From the NCBI RefSeq assembly GCF_042850985.1, contig NZ_AP031415.1, positions 2,418,001-2,482,000 on the forward strand: DNA of 64,000 nt, read 5' to 3'. This document shows, piece by piece, positions 26,899 to 35,296 of this stretch. The notes below the pieces were generated by a model that saw only the letters and a list, made by a program, of their open reading frames with translations, searched no databases and was not told where the DNA came from. Position numbers and translations under genes: made by a program. This stretch comes from Allocoprobacillus sp002160865. GTDB lineage: Bacteria > Bacillota_I > Bacilli_A > Erysipelotrichales > Coprobacillaceae. Position 1 is the first letter of the stretch; every line of letters starts with the position of its first letter.

Positions 26899-28176
26899 AT
26901 GAAAGCATATCAAGACATGAATCAAGAAGAATTAAAAACTTTACATCAAGAATTATTAAAACAATATCAAGCAATGAAAGATTTACATTTACAATTAAAC
27001 ATGGCACGTGGAAAACCTGACTTTTCACAAATTCAACTTTCTATGCCCATGTTAGATACTATTAATAGTCATTATGATTTTTCAAATCAAAAAGATTATT
27101 GTAATTATGGTATTTTGGATGGTATCAATGAAGCAAAACAGTTTTTTGCAAATATGTTAATGACGACATCTGAACATATTATTGTCTATGGAAATTCCAG
27201 TTTAACAATTATGTTTGATCAGATCAGTCGTGGTTATACTCATGGTTATTTAGGAAATACCCCTTGGTGTCGTTTAGACAAGATTAAATTTTTATGTCCT
27301 GTTCCTGGCTATGATCGTCATTTTGCGATTACAGAACATTTTGGTTTTGAAATGATTCCCATTCCAATGGATGAAAATGGACCAGATATGGACTTAGTAG
27401 AAAAATATGTTCAAGAAGATGAAACAGTGAAAGGAATCTGGTGTGTTCCTCAATATTCCAATCCTTCTGGTATTACATATTCAGATAAAGTCGTTGATCG
27501 ATTCGCTCATTTAAAACCAGCTGCGAAAGATTTTCGTATTTTTTGGGATAATGCTTATGTTGTTCATCATTTATATGCAGATAAACAAAGTCATGTTAAA
27601 GATATTTTAAAGGCTTGTAAAGATGCTGGAAATCCAGATATGGTCTTTGAATTCTGCTCAACATCTAAAGTAACTTTTCCAGGTGCTGGTGTAGCTGCTA
27701 TGGCTACTTCACTCAACAACAAAAAAGATAGTTTAAAACATATGAGTATTCAGTCAATTGGACATGATAAATTGAATCAGTTAAGACATGCTCAATATTT
27801 TCATAATGTTGAAAGTTTAACACAACATATGGAAAAACAGGCAGATGTTTTAAAACCTAAGTTCGAAATGGTTATTGATATTTTTAATAGAGAGTTAGCT
27901 GATTTAAAAATAGGGAAATGGACAAAACCATTAGGTGGTTATTTTATCACTTTTGAAGCTCTAGAAGATTGTGCTAAAAATATTGTACAAAAATGTAAAG
28001 AAGCAGGTGTGATTTTAACAAATGCTGGAGCAACTTTCCCTTATGGTCATGATCCCCATGATTCCATTATCAGAATTGCTCCTTCATATCCACCTTTAGA
28101 TGAATTAAAACAGGCAACAGAACTCTTTGTCTTATGTGTAAAACTTGTAAGTATTGAAAAATTATTAGAAAACTAA
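26899..28176 (+). CDS. PLP-dependent aminotransferase (fold type I, aspartate-aminotransferase-like)
   Basis: A 425-residue fold-type I aminotransferase. Visible are the substrate-binding start LNMARGKPDFSQ, the cofactor region QYSNPSGITYSD with WDNAYVVHHLY, and the Schiff-base Lys in EFCSTSKVTFPGAGVA. Length and sequence style fit the PF12897 (Asp_aminotransf) branch. It is cytoplasmic, and its amino-acid preference is unresolved. It is monocistronic with its own terminator, just before the tRNA operon. Confidence 0.88.
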   Translation: MKAYQDMNQEELKTLHQELLKQYQAMKDLHLQLNMARGKPDFSQIQLSMPMLDTINSHYDFSNQKDYCNYGILDGINEAKQFFANMLMTTSEHIIVYGNSSLTIMFDQISRGYTHGYLGNTPWCRLDKIKFLCPVPGYDRHFAITEHFGFEMIPIPMDENGPDMDLVEKYVQEDETVKGIWCVPQYSNPSGITYSDKVVDRFAHLKPAAKDFRIFWDNAYVVHHLYADKQSHVKDILKACKDAGNPDMVFEFCSTSKVTFPGAGVAAMATSLNNKKDSLKHMSIQSIGHDKLNQLRHAQYFHNVESLTQHMEKQADVLKPKFEMVIDIFNRELADLKIGKWTKPLGGYFITFEALEDCAKNIVQKCKEAGVILTNAGATFPYGHDPHDSIIRIAPSYPPLDELKQATELFVLCVKLVSIEKLLEN

Positions 28177-28204
28177 GATGAATCCAATGGTTCATCTTTT
28201 TTCC
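28175..28204 (+). terminator. Terminator after the aminotransferase
   Basis: AAGATGAA, an eight-base loop, TTCATCTT and a T run overlap the stop codon of the aminotransferase gene. Confidence 0.85.
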
Positions 28205-28251
28205 TTTTATAAATGAAATATGAAAAAAATTAAATTTTCGCTTAAAAAATA

Positions 28252-28280
28252 TTGACTATACTCCAAAAAATTGATATATT
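28252..28280 (+). promoter_or_regulatory. Promoter of the tRNA operon
   Basis: TTGACT (28252-28257), a 17-base spacer and TATATT (28275-28280) end 13 bases before the first tRNA. This is a near-consensus housekeeping promoter that probably drives all nine tRNA genes. Confidence 0.85.
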
Positions 28281-28293
28281 AAATAAGCACTGT

Positions 28294-28369
28294 TGGGATA
28301 TAGCCAAGCGGTAAGGCAACAGACTTTGACTCTGTCATTGCGCTGGTTCGAATCCAGCTATCCCAGCCA
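28294..28369 (+). tRNA. tRNA-Gln (TTG)
   Basis: The acceptor TGGGATA pairs with TATCCCA. The anticodon loop is CTTTGAC, the T-loop is TTCGAAT, and CCA is encoded. First of nine tandem tRNA genes. Confidence 0.97.
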
Positions 28370-28373
28370 TGTT

Positions 28374-28449
28374 GGAGGTTTAGCTCAGTTGGGAGAGCAT
28401 CTGCCTTACAAGCAGAGGGTCAGCGGTTCGAGCCCGTTAACCTCCACCA
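28374..28449 (+). tRNA. tRNA-Val (TAC)
   Basis: The acceptor GGAGGTT pairs with AACCTCC. The anticodon loop is CTTACAA and CCA is encoded. It begins four bases after the Gln gene. Confidence 0.97.
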
Positions 28450-28456
28450 TTTATTT

Positions 28457-28532
<76 letters not shown>

Positions 28533-28537
28533 TATAC

Positions 28538-28621
28538 GGGGAGGTAGCGAAGTGGCTAAACGCGGCTGACTGTAACTCAGTTCCTTTCGGTTCGGTGGTT
28601 CGAATCCGCCCCTCCCCACCA
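28538..28621 (+). tRNA. tRNA-Tyr (GTA)
   Basis: The acceptor GGGGAGG pairs with CCTCCCC. The anticodon loop is CTGTAAC. It has a long variable arm, as expected for bacterial Tyr tRNA, and CCA is encoded. Confidence 0.97.
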
Positions 28622-28628
28622 TTCTTTT

Positions 28629-28704
28629 GACCCGCTAGCTCAGTAGGTAGAGCATCTGACTTTTAATCAGAGGGTCAGGCGTTCGAGTCGCCTGCGGGTC
28701 ACCA
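28629..28704 (+). tRNA. tRNA-Lys (TTT)
   Basis: The acceptor GACCCGC pairs with GCGGGTC. The anticodon loop is CTTTTAA and CCA is encoded. Confidence 0.97.
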
Positions 28705-28719
28705 TTCATAAACATATAT

Positions 28720-28808
28720 GCCCAGGTGGCGAAATTGGTAGACGCACAGGACTTAAAATCCTGCGGACCTTAAAATCCGTGCCGGTTCGACTCCGGCCCT
28801 GGGCACCA
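28720..28808 (+). tRNA. tRNA-Leu (TAA)
   Basis: The acceptor GCCCAGG pairs with CCTGGGC. The anticodon loop is CTTAAAA. It has the long variable arm typical of Leu tRNA, and CCA is encoded. Confidence 0.97.
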
Positions 28809-28815
28809 TTCTTTT

Positions 28816-28889
28816 GCGGGTGTAGTTCAATGGTAGAACTTCAGCCTTCCAAGCTGACTACGTGGGTTCGATTCCCATCACCCGCTCCA
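28816..28889 (+). tRNA. tRNA-Gly (TCC)
   Basis: The acceptor GCGGGTG pairs with CACCCGC. The anticodon loop is CTTCCAA and CCA is encoded. Confidence 0.97.
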
Positions 28890-28892
28890 TAC

Positions 28893-28968
28893 GCTTGAAT
28901 AGCTCAGTTGGTAGAGCAATCGGCTGTTAACCGATCGGTCGTAGGTTCGAGTCCTACTTCAAGCGCCA
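28893..28968 (+). tRNA. tRNA-Asn (GTT)
   Basis: The acceptor GCTTGAA pairs with TTCAAGC. The anticodon loop is CTGTTAA and CCA is encoded. Confidence 0.97.
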
Positions 28969-28975
28969 TTTTTAT

Positions 28976-29051
28976 GGCCTGTTGGAGAAACGGTTAACTC
29001 ACATGCCTTTCACGCATGCATTCACGGGTTCGAATCCCGTACAGGTCACCA
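28976..29051 (+). tRNA. tRNA-Glu (TTC)
   Basis: The acceptor GGCCTGT pairs with ACAGGTC (one G-U). The anticodon loop is CTTTCAC and CCA is encoded. Last gene of the cluster. Confidence 0.97.
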
Positions 29052-29060
29052 TATGAAAAT

Positions 29061-29085
29061 AAAGCGATCGTCAGATCGTTTTTTT
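29061..29085 (+). terminator. Terminator of the tRNA operon
   Basis: CGATC, a GTCA loop, GATCG and seven T start ten bases after the last tRNA. Confidence 0.8.
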
Positions 29086-29160
29086 ATTTATATAAGCAGA
29101 TGATTTGTGATATAGTCTATTCATGTTATAATATGTATCAAGAAAAGGAGCCGATAAAAT

Positions 29161-30789
29161 ATGATACTTGACGAACTCAAACAATATAAACCTTATTCCA
29201 TTTCCCCTGGTTATCATAGCGAGCATATTCTTTATGGAGAAAAACTGACATTGGATTATATTGATGGAACAACCTATACTTATGAATACGAAACTGCTAA
29301 AGCCATCATGGGTCTTGTACATAGTCAATACAACAATGATCAGGTCTATCTTTTTACTCATGAACATTCATTATTATTTCAAATTATTCACAATAACCAA
29401 AAAGAAGCGTATTTAGAATATTCTTTACAAGATCAACGTTTCATTATAGCAAGTGCCTATGAAAAAAGCGATAGTTTATATCGTTTATTACTCGTTGCAA
29501 TCAACTACATATATAATCAATACCAAACAGAAACATTTCAAGATATTTATGAAAACTGGCGTCACATTGATATGAGCCAACATCATCATGCTAATGAATG
29601 GGATGCAAATCACTATAAATACGTTTTAAACATTGCTAAAAGATTGATTCAAATATTAAAAGATATTCTTCAACTTCAAGATTGTTTTTTATCTTTACAT
29701 TATGATTCTGTTGAAGAATTATTAAACCATCTTCATATGACATTTAATACCCAATCTTTAACCCCTATCTTTTTATTTCAAGAAGACCCTCAACACTTAT
29801 TATTAGATTTACAATCAAAACAACAAATCTATCAGTCATTATCTTCTTCATCCTATACTATATTAGATGCAACCCCTCTCTATTCAACACAAGAAAGAAT
29901 GAAATTACCATTATTTCTTCAAGAATCAATTAAAGATAATGAACGTTTGTATATGCAAAATCGTCATTTTTTAGATCAAAATGACTTTGATTTAATTAAA
30001 TCTTTTCAAAGAGGAAAAACATGGTCATGTTTATATTATGGTCCTTCTGGAACTGGTAAAACAACAAAATTACTCTGTGTTGCTGGAGCATTAGGATTAC
30101 CAAGTTTAAAAATGGTCGGAAGTCGTTCTATTGATGAATCAACTTTATTTGGTAAATATGTCTTAAGAAATGGTGAAACTGTTTTTGAATATGGTCCTTT
30201 AAGTTTAATGATGAAATATGGTGGTATGTTTATTTTTGATGAAATCAATATGGTTGATAGTGACATTATTTCATCATTAAATGATGTTTTAGATGGTACA
30301 AAGCAAAAGATTTTAGACAATGGAGAAATCATTCATGCTCATCCACTCTTTAGATTTGGTGAAAGCATGAATATTGGTTATGCAGGAACAAATGAAATGA
30401 ATCTTTCTCATAAATCACGTATTCAAAATAAAATAAAAATCAGTCAATTACCTATCGACAAAATGTCACATATTATTGTAAAAGAAACAGGAATTGATGA
30501 TACAACCGCAACAAAAATGGCATCATTACTTGATGCTTTCCATAATGTTATTATGAATGAAGGTAATGAAACAACACAAAGAATTGACTTAAGAACATTG
30601 TTGAACTGGGCTAATAAAACTGTTGATTTAGATGGTGATGTGATTCGTGCAAGTCTGGTCACAATTATTTCAGAATTAGCTGAAGAAGATGATGAAATCT
30701 TAAACTTAGAAGATGCTCGTCAAATTCTTGCGACAAATGGGCCTGCTGCTTCTGTCATGTCACTCATTGTTCATGAATTTGTTGAATAA
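29161..30789 (+). CDS. MoxR-like AAA ATPase (AAA_5 type) with a novel N-terminal region
   Basis: A 542-residue protein. Roughly the first 270 residues match nothing I know and are rich in His, Gln and Tyr. The C-terminal half is an AAA ATPase: Walker A YGPSGTGKTT (about 294-303), a MoxR-type insert KMVGSRSIDESTLFGKY, Walker B GGMFIFDEIN and a sensor-like GYAGTNEM. MoxR proteins remodel partner complexes and pair with VWA proteins, and such a partner begins five bases downstream. It is cytoplasmic. AAAGGAG stands before the ATG. Confidence 0.85.
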   Translation: MILDELKQYKPYSISPGYHSEHILYGEKLTLDYIDGTTYTYEYETAKAIMGLVHSQYNNDQVYLFTHEHSLLFQIIHNNQKEAYLEYSLQDQRFIIASAYEKSDSLYRLLLVAINYIYNQYQTETFQDIYENWRHIDMSQHHHANEWDANHYKYVLNIAKRLIQILKDILQLQDCFLSLHYDSVEELLNHLHMTFNTQSLTPIFLFQEDPQHLLLDLQSKQQIYQSLSSSSYTILDATPLYSTQERMKLPLFLQESIKDNERLYMQNRHFLDQNDFDLIKSFQRGKTWSCLYYGPSGTGKTTKLLCVAGALGLPSLKMVGSRSIDESTLFGKYVLRNGETVFEYGPLSLMMKYGGMFIFDEINMVDSDIISSLNDVLDGTKQKILDNGEIIHAHPLFRFGESMNIGYAGTNEMNLSHKSRIQNKIKISQLPIDKMSHIIVKETGIDDTTATKMASLLDAFHNVIMNEGNETTQRIDLRTLLNWANKTVDLDGDVIRASLVTIISELAEEDDEILNLEDARQILATNGPAASVMSLIVHEFVE

Positions 30790-30794
30790 TCTCT

Positions 30795-32648
30795 ATGTTA
30801 TCATCACAAATCAAACAAAAACTCAAAAAAGATACAGTTCTTTATGCTCAGATGCCTATTCATCTCACTATTGATGAAAGCAATCAATGTTATTCACAAA
30901 TCAAAAATCATCAAGCATCTATCACTCTTGGTGAAAAAGCTCCTTATCATTATCTTGAACACTTTCACCCTCAAGGTTATGAGATGTTTATGGAAGGACT
31001 TTTGTTCCATGAACTCGCAAGTTTACGCTATTGTGATTTTCAAATCTTATCACAAACTTACATTCAAGCTTCTCAAGCTTTAACCCAAGTTAATTCTGCC
31101 GCAAAAGACTTTCTTAACAAACAGATGTCTTATCGAGAACTCAAATCCATCATTACAAATTATGTCTTTCAAACCAATCTACCACTTGTTTTAAAAGCTA
31201 TTGAAGAAGGTGCTGTTGAAAATGCTTTAGGCATTGATTTTCCAGAAACTTGGAATCCTCTCATGTATGCCCGACAAGCTATCACTTCATCTTTTCTTAA
31301 AGAAAAACATCAACAGACTGATACAGCTTTCTTAATGGATAAAATCATTAAAGAAATCATGGTCATCTGTACCTATGGATACAGATTCCAGTTAAATAAC
31401 AGTATCATCTATTTACCTCACTATCTTTCACAAAATTTTATCCAAATAAGAAAATTAGCAATTCAAGGGCGTTTACAGACAAATCATACAAAAGAACGTT
31501 TAGAAATAGCTAAAGAAATTCTCAATCTATGTCAACCCATTATGGATGAAACTGTCAAAGAAATATTCGATACAATTCAAAACGATTCTAAAATATCTGG
31601 TATTTCTCAAAGTCTTTTTTCTCAAATGTCTAGTGAAATTGCAATTCAATTTCAAAAAGGTGAATCACAAAATTCACCTCAACAAACACCAACTAAATAT
31701 CAGCTTAATCTTTCTGATGAAGAATTTCAACGTATTGAATCACTTGAAAATGAAGCCGAAAAAACACAAAAACATCAAATTCTACAAGATATTCATAGAC
31801 GTGAAGAAAAACAAAGAAAACAACAGGAGAAAAGCTTTCAATCTCAAACTTATCATTCTTCCATTGAACAATCTATTGTTTTATCACCTTTAGAAAGAAC
31901 AACACCTACTCAATACGGTACTATTGCTTTAAGAAATCAAAATGAAAGTATTATCAGAAGTAACAAACTGGCAAGACTATTTAAGCGTGAAAGAATGTAT
32001 GCTTCAAAAAGTCAGACAAAGCATAAATTAGAATATGGAAGACAATTAGATCAACAAAATCTCTATCGTGCTTCTTTAGATGGACGTGTATTTAAGACTC
32101 ATAAACAAGGAAAGAAGAAAGATTTATGTGTTTCTATTCTTGTTGATACAAGTGAATCAATGAGTGGTGACAAAATTATCAATACAATGAAAGGATGCTT
32201 TGAACTCGCAAGAGTTTTACAGACATTAAAAATACCCTTCTGTATTTCTGCACATAAAGCACTTGGAAAAACACAGGTTCAGCTCACTGAAATTATTTCC
32301 TTTCAAGATTGCCAAAAAAGATATTTACTGAATCGTATTTATGCTATGCATACATCCGGTGGAACACATGAAGATATCGCTTTAGAATATATTTTAAAGA
32401 AACTAGCTGCCTACAAAAGACACCGCAAAGGCTTTGTCTTTGTCTTATCTGATGGCGATACACATGGTGTAGCACATATTCATGAATTAACCCGCTTATA
32501 TAAAAAAGATCAAGATATTGATGTTATAGGGATTGGTATACAAACTGCTCCATTGATTACCAAAACATATCCAAATGGTTTATTTATTGAAAACATTGAA
32601 ACTTTACCCGATATGTTAATTCAAAAATTAAAAGAAATCGCTATATAA
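30795..32648 (+). CDS. VWA-domain protein, partner of the MoxR-like ATPase
   Basis: A 617-residue protein. Residues about 1-280 are a helical region of unknown fold. A very basic and Gln-rich linker follows (about 310-370). The C-terminal 190 residues form a von Willebrand A domain with a complete MIDAS site: SILVDTSESMSG, a Thr in HTSGGTHED and Asp in FVLSDGDTHG. The order resembles CobT/NorD-like proteins. It lies directly after the AAA gene without its own ribosome-binding site, so it is probably coupled. The target complex is unknown. Confidence 0.85.
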   Translation: MLSSQIKQKLKKDTVLYAQMPIHLTIDESNQCYSQIKNHQASITLGEKAPYHYLEHFHPQGYEMFMEGLLFHELASLRYCDFQILSQTYIQASQALTQVNSAAKDFLNKQMSYRELKSIITNYVFQTNLPLVLKAIEEGAVENALGIDFPETWNPLMYARQAITSSFLKEKHQQTDTAFLMDKIIKEIMVICTYGYRFQLNNSIIYLPHYLSQNFIQIRKLAIQGRLQTNHTKERLEIAKEILNLCQPIMDETVKEIFDTIQNDSKISGISQSLFSQMSSEIAIQFQKGESQNSPQQTPTKYQLNLSDEEFQRIESLENEAEKTQKHQILQDIHRREEKQRKQQEKSFQSQTYHSSIEQSIVLSPLERTTPTQYGTIALRNQNESIIRSNKLARLFKRERMYASKSQTKHKLEYGRQLDQQNLYRASLDGRVFKTHKQGKKKDLCVSILVDTSESMSGDKIINTMKGCFELARVLQTLKIPFCISAHKALGKTQVQLTEIISFQDCQKRYLLNRIYAMHTSGGTHEDIALEYILKKLAAYKRHRKGFVFVLSDGDTHGVAHIHELTRLYKKDQDIDVIGIGIQTAPLITKTYPNGLFIENIETLPDMLIQKLKEIAI

Positions 32649-32678
32649 AAACATCTCTTAATCGAGATGTTTTTATAT
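32643..32678. terminator. Bidirectional terminator
   Basis: ATATAAAAACATCTC and GAGATGTTTTTATAT form a 15-bp perfect stem with a six-base loop between convergent genes. Confidence 0.88.
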
Positions 32679-32948
32679 AACATATCCTATAACAAAAATA
32701 GATATACTAACGATAATCAACATTCTTAAAACCATCCAAGCGATGGGATAACGTTGAATAATCTGTCGATATGAATATTCTACATTCGCAACACGATATC
32801 CTCTTGACCAAAAAGCATTACACACAACAGAAAGTACCCATAACACAATCACAAAATCATGATTATGTCCATGAAACAACAAAAAGATTCCAGCAATCAA
32901 AATAATAAGCCATTGTATTTTTATCAATATCCCATCTATTTTCTTCAT
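32673..32948 (-). CDS. Small membrane protein of unknown function
   Basis: 91 residues with three hydrophobic segments (residues about 8-25, 29-45 and 70-90). I do not recognise the family. Its start overlaps the stop of the upstream lipoprotein gene by four bases, so the two are translated together. Confidence 0.7.
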   Translation of the reverse strand: MKKIDGILIKIQWLIILIAGIFLLFHGHNHDFVIVLWVLSVVCNAFWSRGYRVANVEYSYRQIIQRYPIAWMVLRMLIIVSISIFVIGYVI

Positions 32949-33361
32949 CTTCTATACCCCACATATGTCACTTGTTTTCCATCATTCTGCATTTGTAAAA
33001 CTGTTTGTCCTTCTTTTTGTTTTTGATCTACAAACTTAACTGTCACAATCTGACTATCTCCTTCTTCTATAGCCACTGACTGTATCGTTATAGGTAAATC
33101 ATATGGTTTTAAATCATTTTCCACATTACCCAAAACCTTTATTTGTACATCTTTAATGATATTATCTTTCATTTGATTTTTAAACTCATCATTGACATTT
33201 TGAAGAATTTCCTCTATATCATTACCTTCTGCTTGAAGTAGATCCTGTGAAAAATATACAATTTTTTTCGCAACATCTTCAACATCTACATGACTTTTTT
33301 GACAACCACTTATTCCTAATACAAGAAACAAACCTAGAAATGTTATGAAAATCTTTTTCAT
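32945..33361 (-). CDS. Putative lipoprotein
   Basis: About 138 residues. It starts MKKIFITFLGLFLVLGISGC, a short signal peptide ending in a lipobox with Cys at position 20, so it should be anchored on the outer face of the membrane. The mature part is acidic and mixed alpha/beta, and I do not recognise the domain. The start at 33361 aligns the signal peptide, and the eight codons upstream would break it. It is coupled to the small membrane protein that follows. Confidence 0.75.
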   Translation of the reverse strand: MKKIFITFLGLFLVLGISGCQKSHVDVEDVAKKIVYFSQDLLQAEGNDIEEILQNVNDEFKNQMKDNIIKDVQIKVLGNVENDLKPYDLPITIQSVAIEEGDSQIVTVKFVDQKQKEGQTVLQMQNDGKQVTYVGYRR

Positions 33362-33475
33362 ATTCTTCACCCTTTCCCACATCATAAATCATTAAAATAA
33401 TTTAAATATGAAAAATAATATTTATTATACTTTTAGTATATCATCTTTCATTTAAATGTAAAGTCATTTTATAAA

Positions 33476-33503
33476 GAAAAAACATCTTCTTTCAAAGATG
33501 TTT
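33476..33503 (-). terminator. Terminator of the twin ABC operon
   Basis: On the minus strand AAACATCTT, a short loop, AAGATGTTT and a T-rich tail overlap the stop of the second ABC gene. Confidence 0.75.
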
Positions 33504-35283
33504 ATATTGATTTTAAGATTCTTGTCGTTGTAAATATTTTTCTAATCATCATGTATATAATCATAGATACTACAAATATCAATAACGAACTGAAAATAAG
33601 AATTACTAATGAATAAACAGCTATATCCACTCGAAACATACCAAGCCCACAAAAGCATCCAATCAACATAATATAAGAGATGAACATAGGCAAAATATAT
33701 AAAGAGGCATCTTTAAGAATATGTGCTTTTATAATGTTTTGATCTTTTATACCATTTGCTTCTAATAAAACTTGTGCAAATCTCATATGATAATAATCAT
33801 TTATTTTTAAAAGAATAATTGATACAACAACAATAATAAAGAGAATAATCATCATTGTTCCACTCAAATAATCTGCCATCTGTTTAACATCTAATAACGT
33901 TAAAATTTCTTGATGACTTTCTAAAGTTATATCATCATATTGACTCGATAATTTTTCTAAAACTTCAATATATGATTCCTTTTGATCTATTGTGATTAAA
34001 GCAAATGATGTTTGATTATTATCAAATCCTTGTGCACGATATATTTCCATATAATCATCATAAGGTATATAAATAATTCTTGCTAGAGATAAATTCAATG
34101 AATAATCATCAAAAGTCTTATCTAATTGAAATTGTGGTTTCACTTCTATTTTTTGATGATCAAACAACAGTTCAATAGATTGATTTTGCGTATCTCTATA
34201 AACTTCATAGTTGATGTAAACACCTGTATACGATGGAGTATCAAAAGTTTGAGCTATATCACGATAAAAGAAATCAGATTCCAAATAAGGACATACTAAA
34301 TAATTATTATCTGATACAAGTGGAAAAATTTTCTCTATTCTTTGAATATGTTCCATATTCCCTATATCTCTTATCTGACTAGAACTGATATTATGATTCA
34401 TTTCAACAATCAATTGTAAACTTTCATAATCTTTAACTGTCTGCATTAACTGGTTTTGATAACATTGAAAATAGACTCCCATAAATGTGCTTATAAATAA
34501 GATAAGGATAAGAAATAATTGAAAAATACGATGTTTCCATTTTTCTTTTTTAAATTGATATTGAAAGAAAACGGATAATTGGTGGAATGTATTGGATATA
34601 TGATGAACTGCTTTTGTTTCAAAAACATCTTGTTTTTTTAAACAATAGATTCTTTGATTGCGAATTTCATAAAGACAATCACAAACGTCCTTTATCAGTT
34701 CATCATGCGTCGCAATCAATATCGTTTTATGATATTGATTTTTTAATAAATCAATGATTTTTAAAAACTCTTGTCGATTATCCTCATCTAAATAAGCCGT
34801 AGGTTCATCCATAAATATATAAGGTGTATCTTTCATTAAAGCACAAATGATAGCTAAGCGTTGTCTTTCTCCACCAGAAAGATGTTCAATAGGTGTCTGG
34901 TCATCTAAATATAATTCTAAATCTGTAAGATATTGTCTTGCTTGATCTTCATCAAACTCATCATGTGTCAAACTAGAGAAAAAACGAATATTTTCCATCA
35001 AATTCATACTATCAAACAATGGAATATTTTGAAAAACAAAAGCTATTTGATTTTTTTGAATATCTTTAATTTCATCTTGAGATAAAGTATGAACATCAAT
35101 ACCATCAAAGATGTAATCCATTTGAACCTGTTTTGTTAGAAAAGCCATATCATATAATAGACTGCTTTTTCCAGAACCACTAGGACCAAAAAGCACTGTC
35201 AATTGTTCATTAGGCACATAAAGCTCACCATTCTTGATCAATTCCCTATCAAAAGTTAAGTTAATATTTTTTAAAGATAACAT
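33502..35283 (-). CDS. Fused ABC ATPase-permease (FtsX-like), second copy
   Basis: 593 residues. The N-terminal ABC ATPase (1-215) has Walker A FGPSGSGKSS, Q-loop FVFQNIP, signature LSGGERQRLAI and Walker B YIFMDEPTAYLD. A membrane segment (about 240-260) leads to an extracellular domain of about 210 residues and then three to four membrane segments of FtsX type. MacB-like fusions of this order export peptides or lipid-linked compounds, or transduce signals across the wall. It lies 13 bases after its partner, so the two probably form a heterodimer. Confidence 0.85.
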   Translation of the reverse strand: MLSLKNINLTFDRELIKNGELYVPNEQLTVLFGPSGSGKSSLLYDMAFLTKQVQMDYIFDGIDVHTLSQDEIKDIQKNQIAFVFQNIPLFDSMNLMENIRFFSSLTHDEFDEDQARQYLTDLELYLDDQTPIEHLSGGERQRLAIICALMKDTPYIFMDEPTAYLDEDNRQEFLKIIDLLKNQYHKTILIATHDELIKDVCDCLYEIRNQRIYCLKKQDVFETKAVHHISNTFHQLSVFFQYQFKKEKWKHRIFQLFLILILFISTFMGVYFQCYQNQLMQTVKDYESLQLIVEMNHNISSSQIRDIGNMEHIQRIEKIFPLVSDNNYLVCPYLESDFFYRDIAQTFDTPSYTGVYINYEVYRDTQNQSIELLFDHQKIEVKPQFQLDKTFDDYSLNLSLARIIYIPYDDYMEIYRAQGFDNNQTSFALITIDQKESYIEVLEKLSSQYDDITLESHQEILTLLDVKQMADYLSGTMMIILFIIVVVSIILLKINDYYHMRFAQVLLEANGIKDQNIIKAHILKDASLYILPMFISYIMLIGCFCGLGMFRVDIAVYSLVILIFSSLLIFVVSMIIYMMIRKIFTTTRILKSI

Positions 35284-35296
35284 ATCCCACCTCTTT

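Noticed and set aside
31546..31893. Plus-strand frame of 115 codons inside the VWA gene
   Set aside because: It is another frame of the Lys/Gln-rich linker. The composition is biased, with no start signal.
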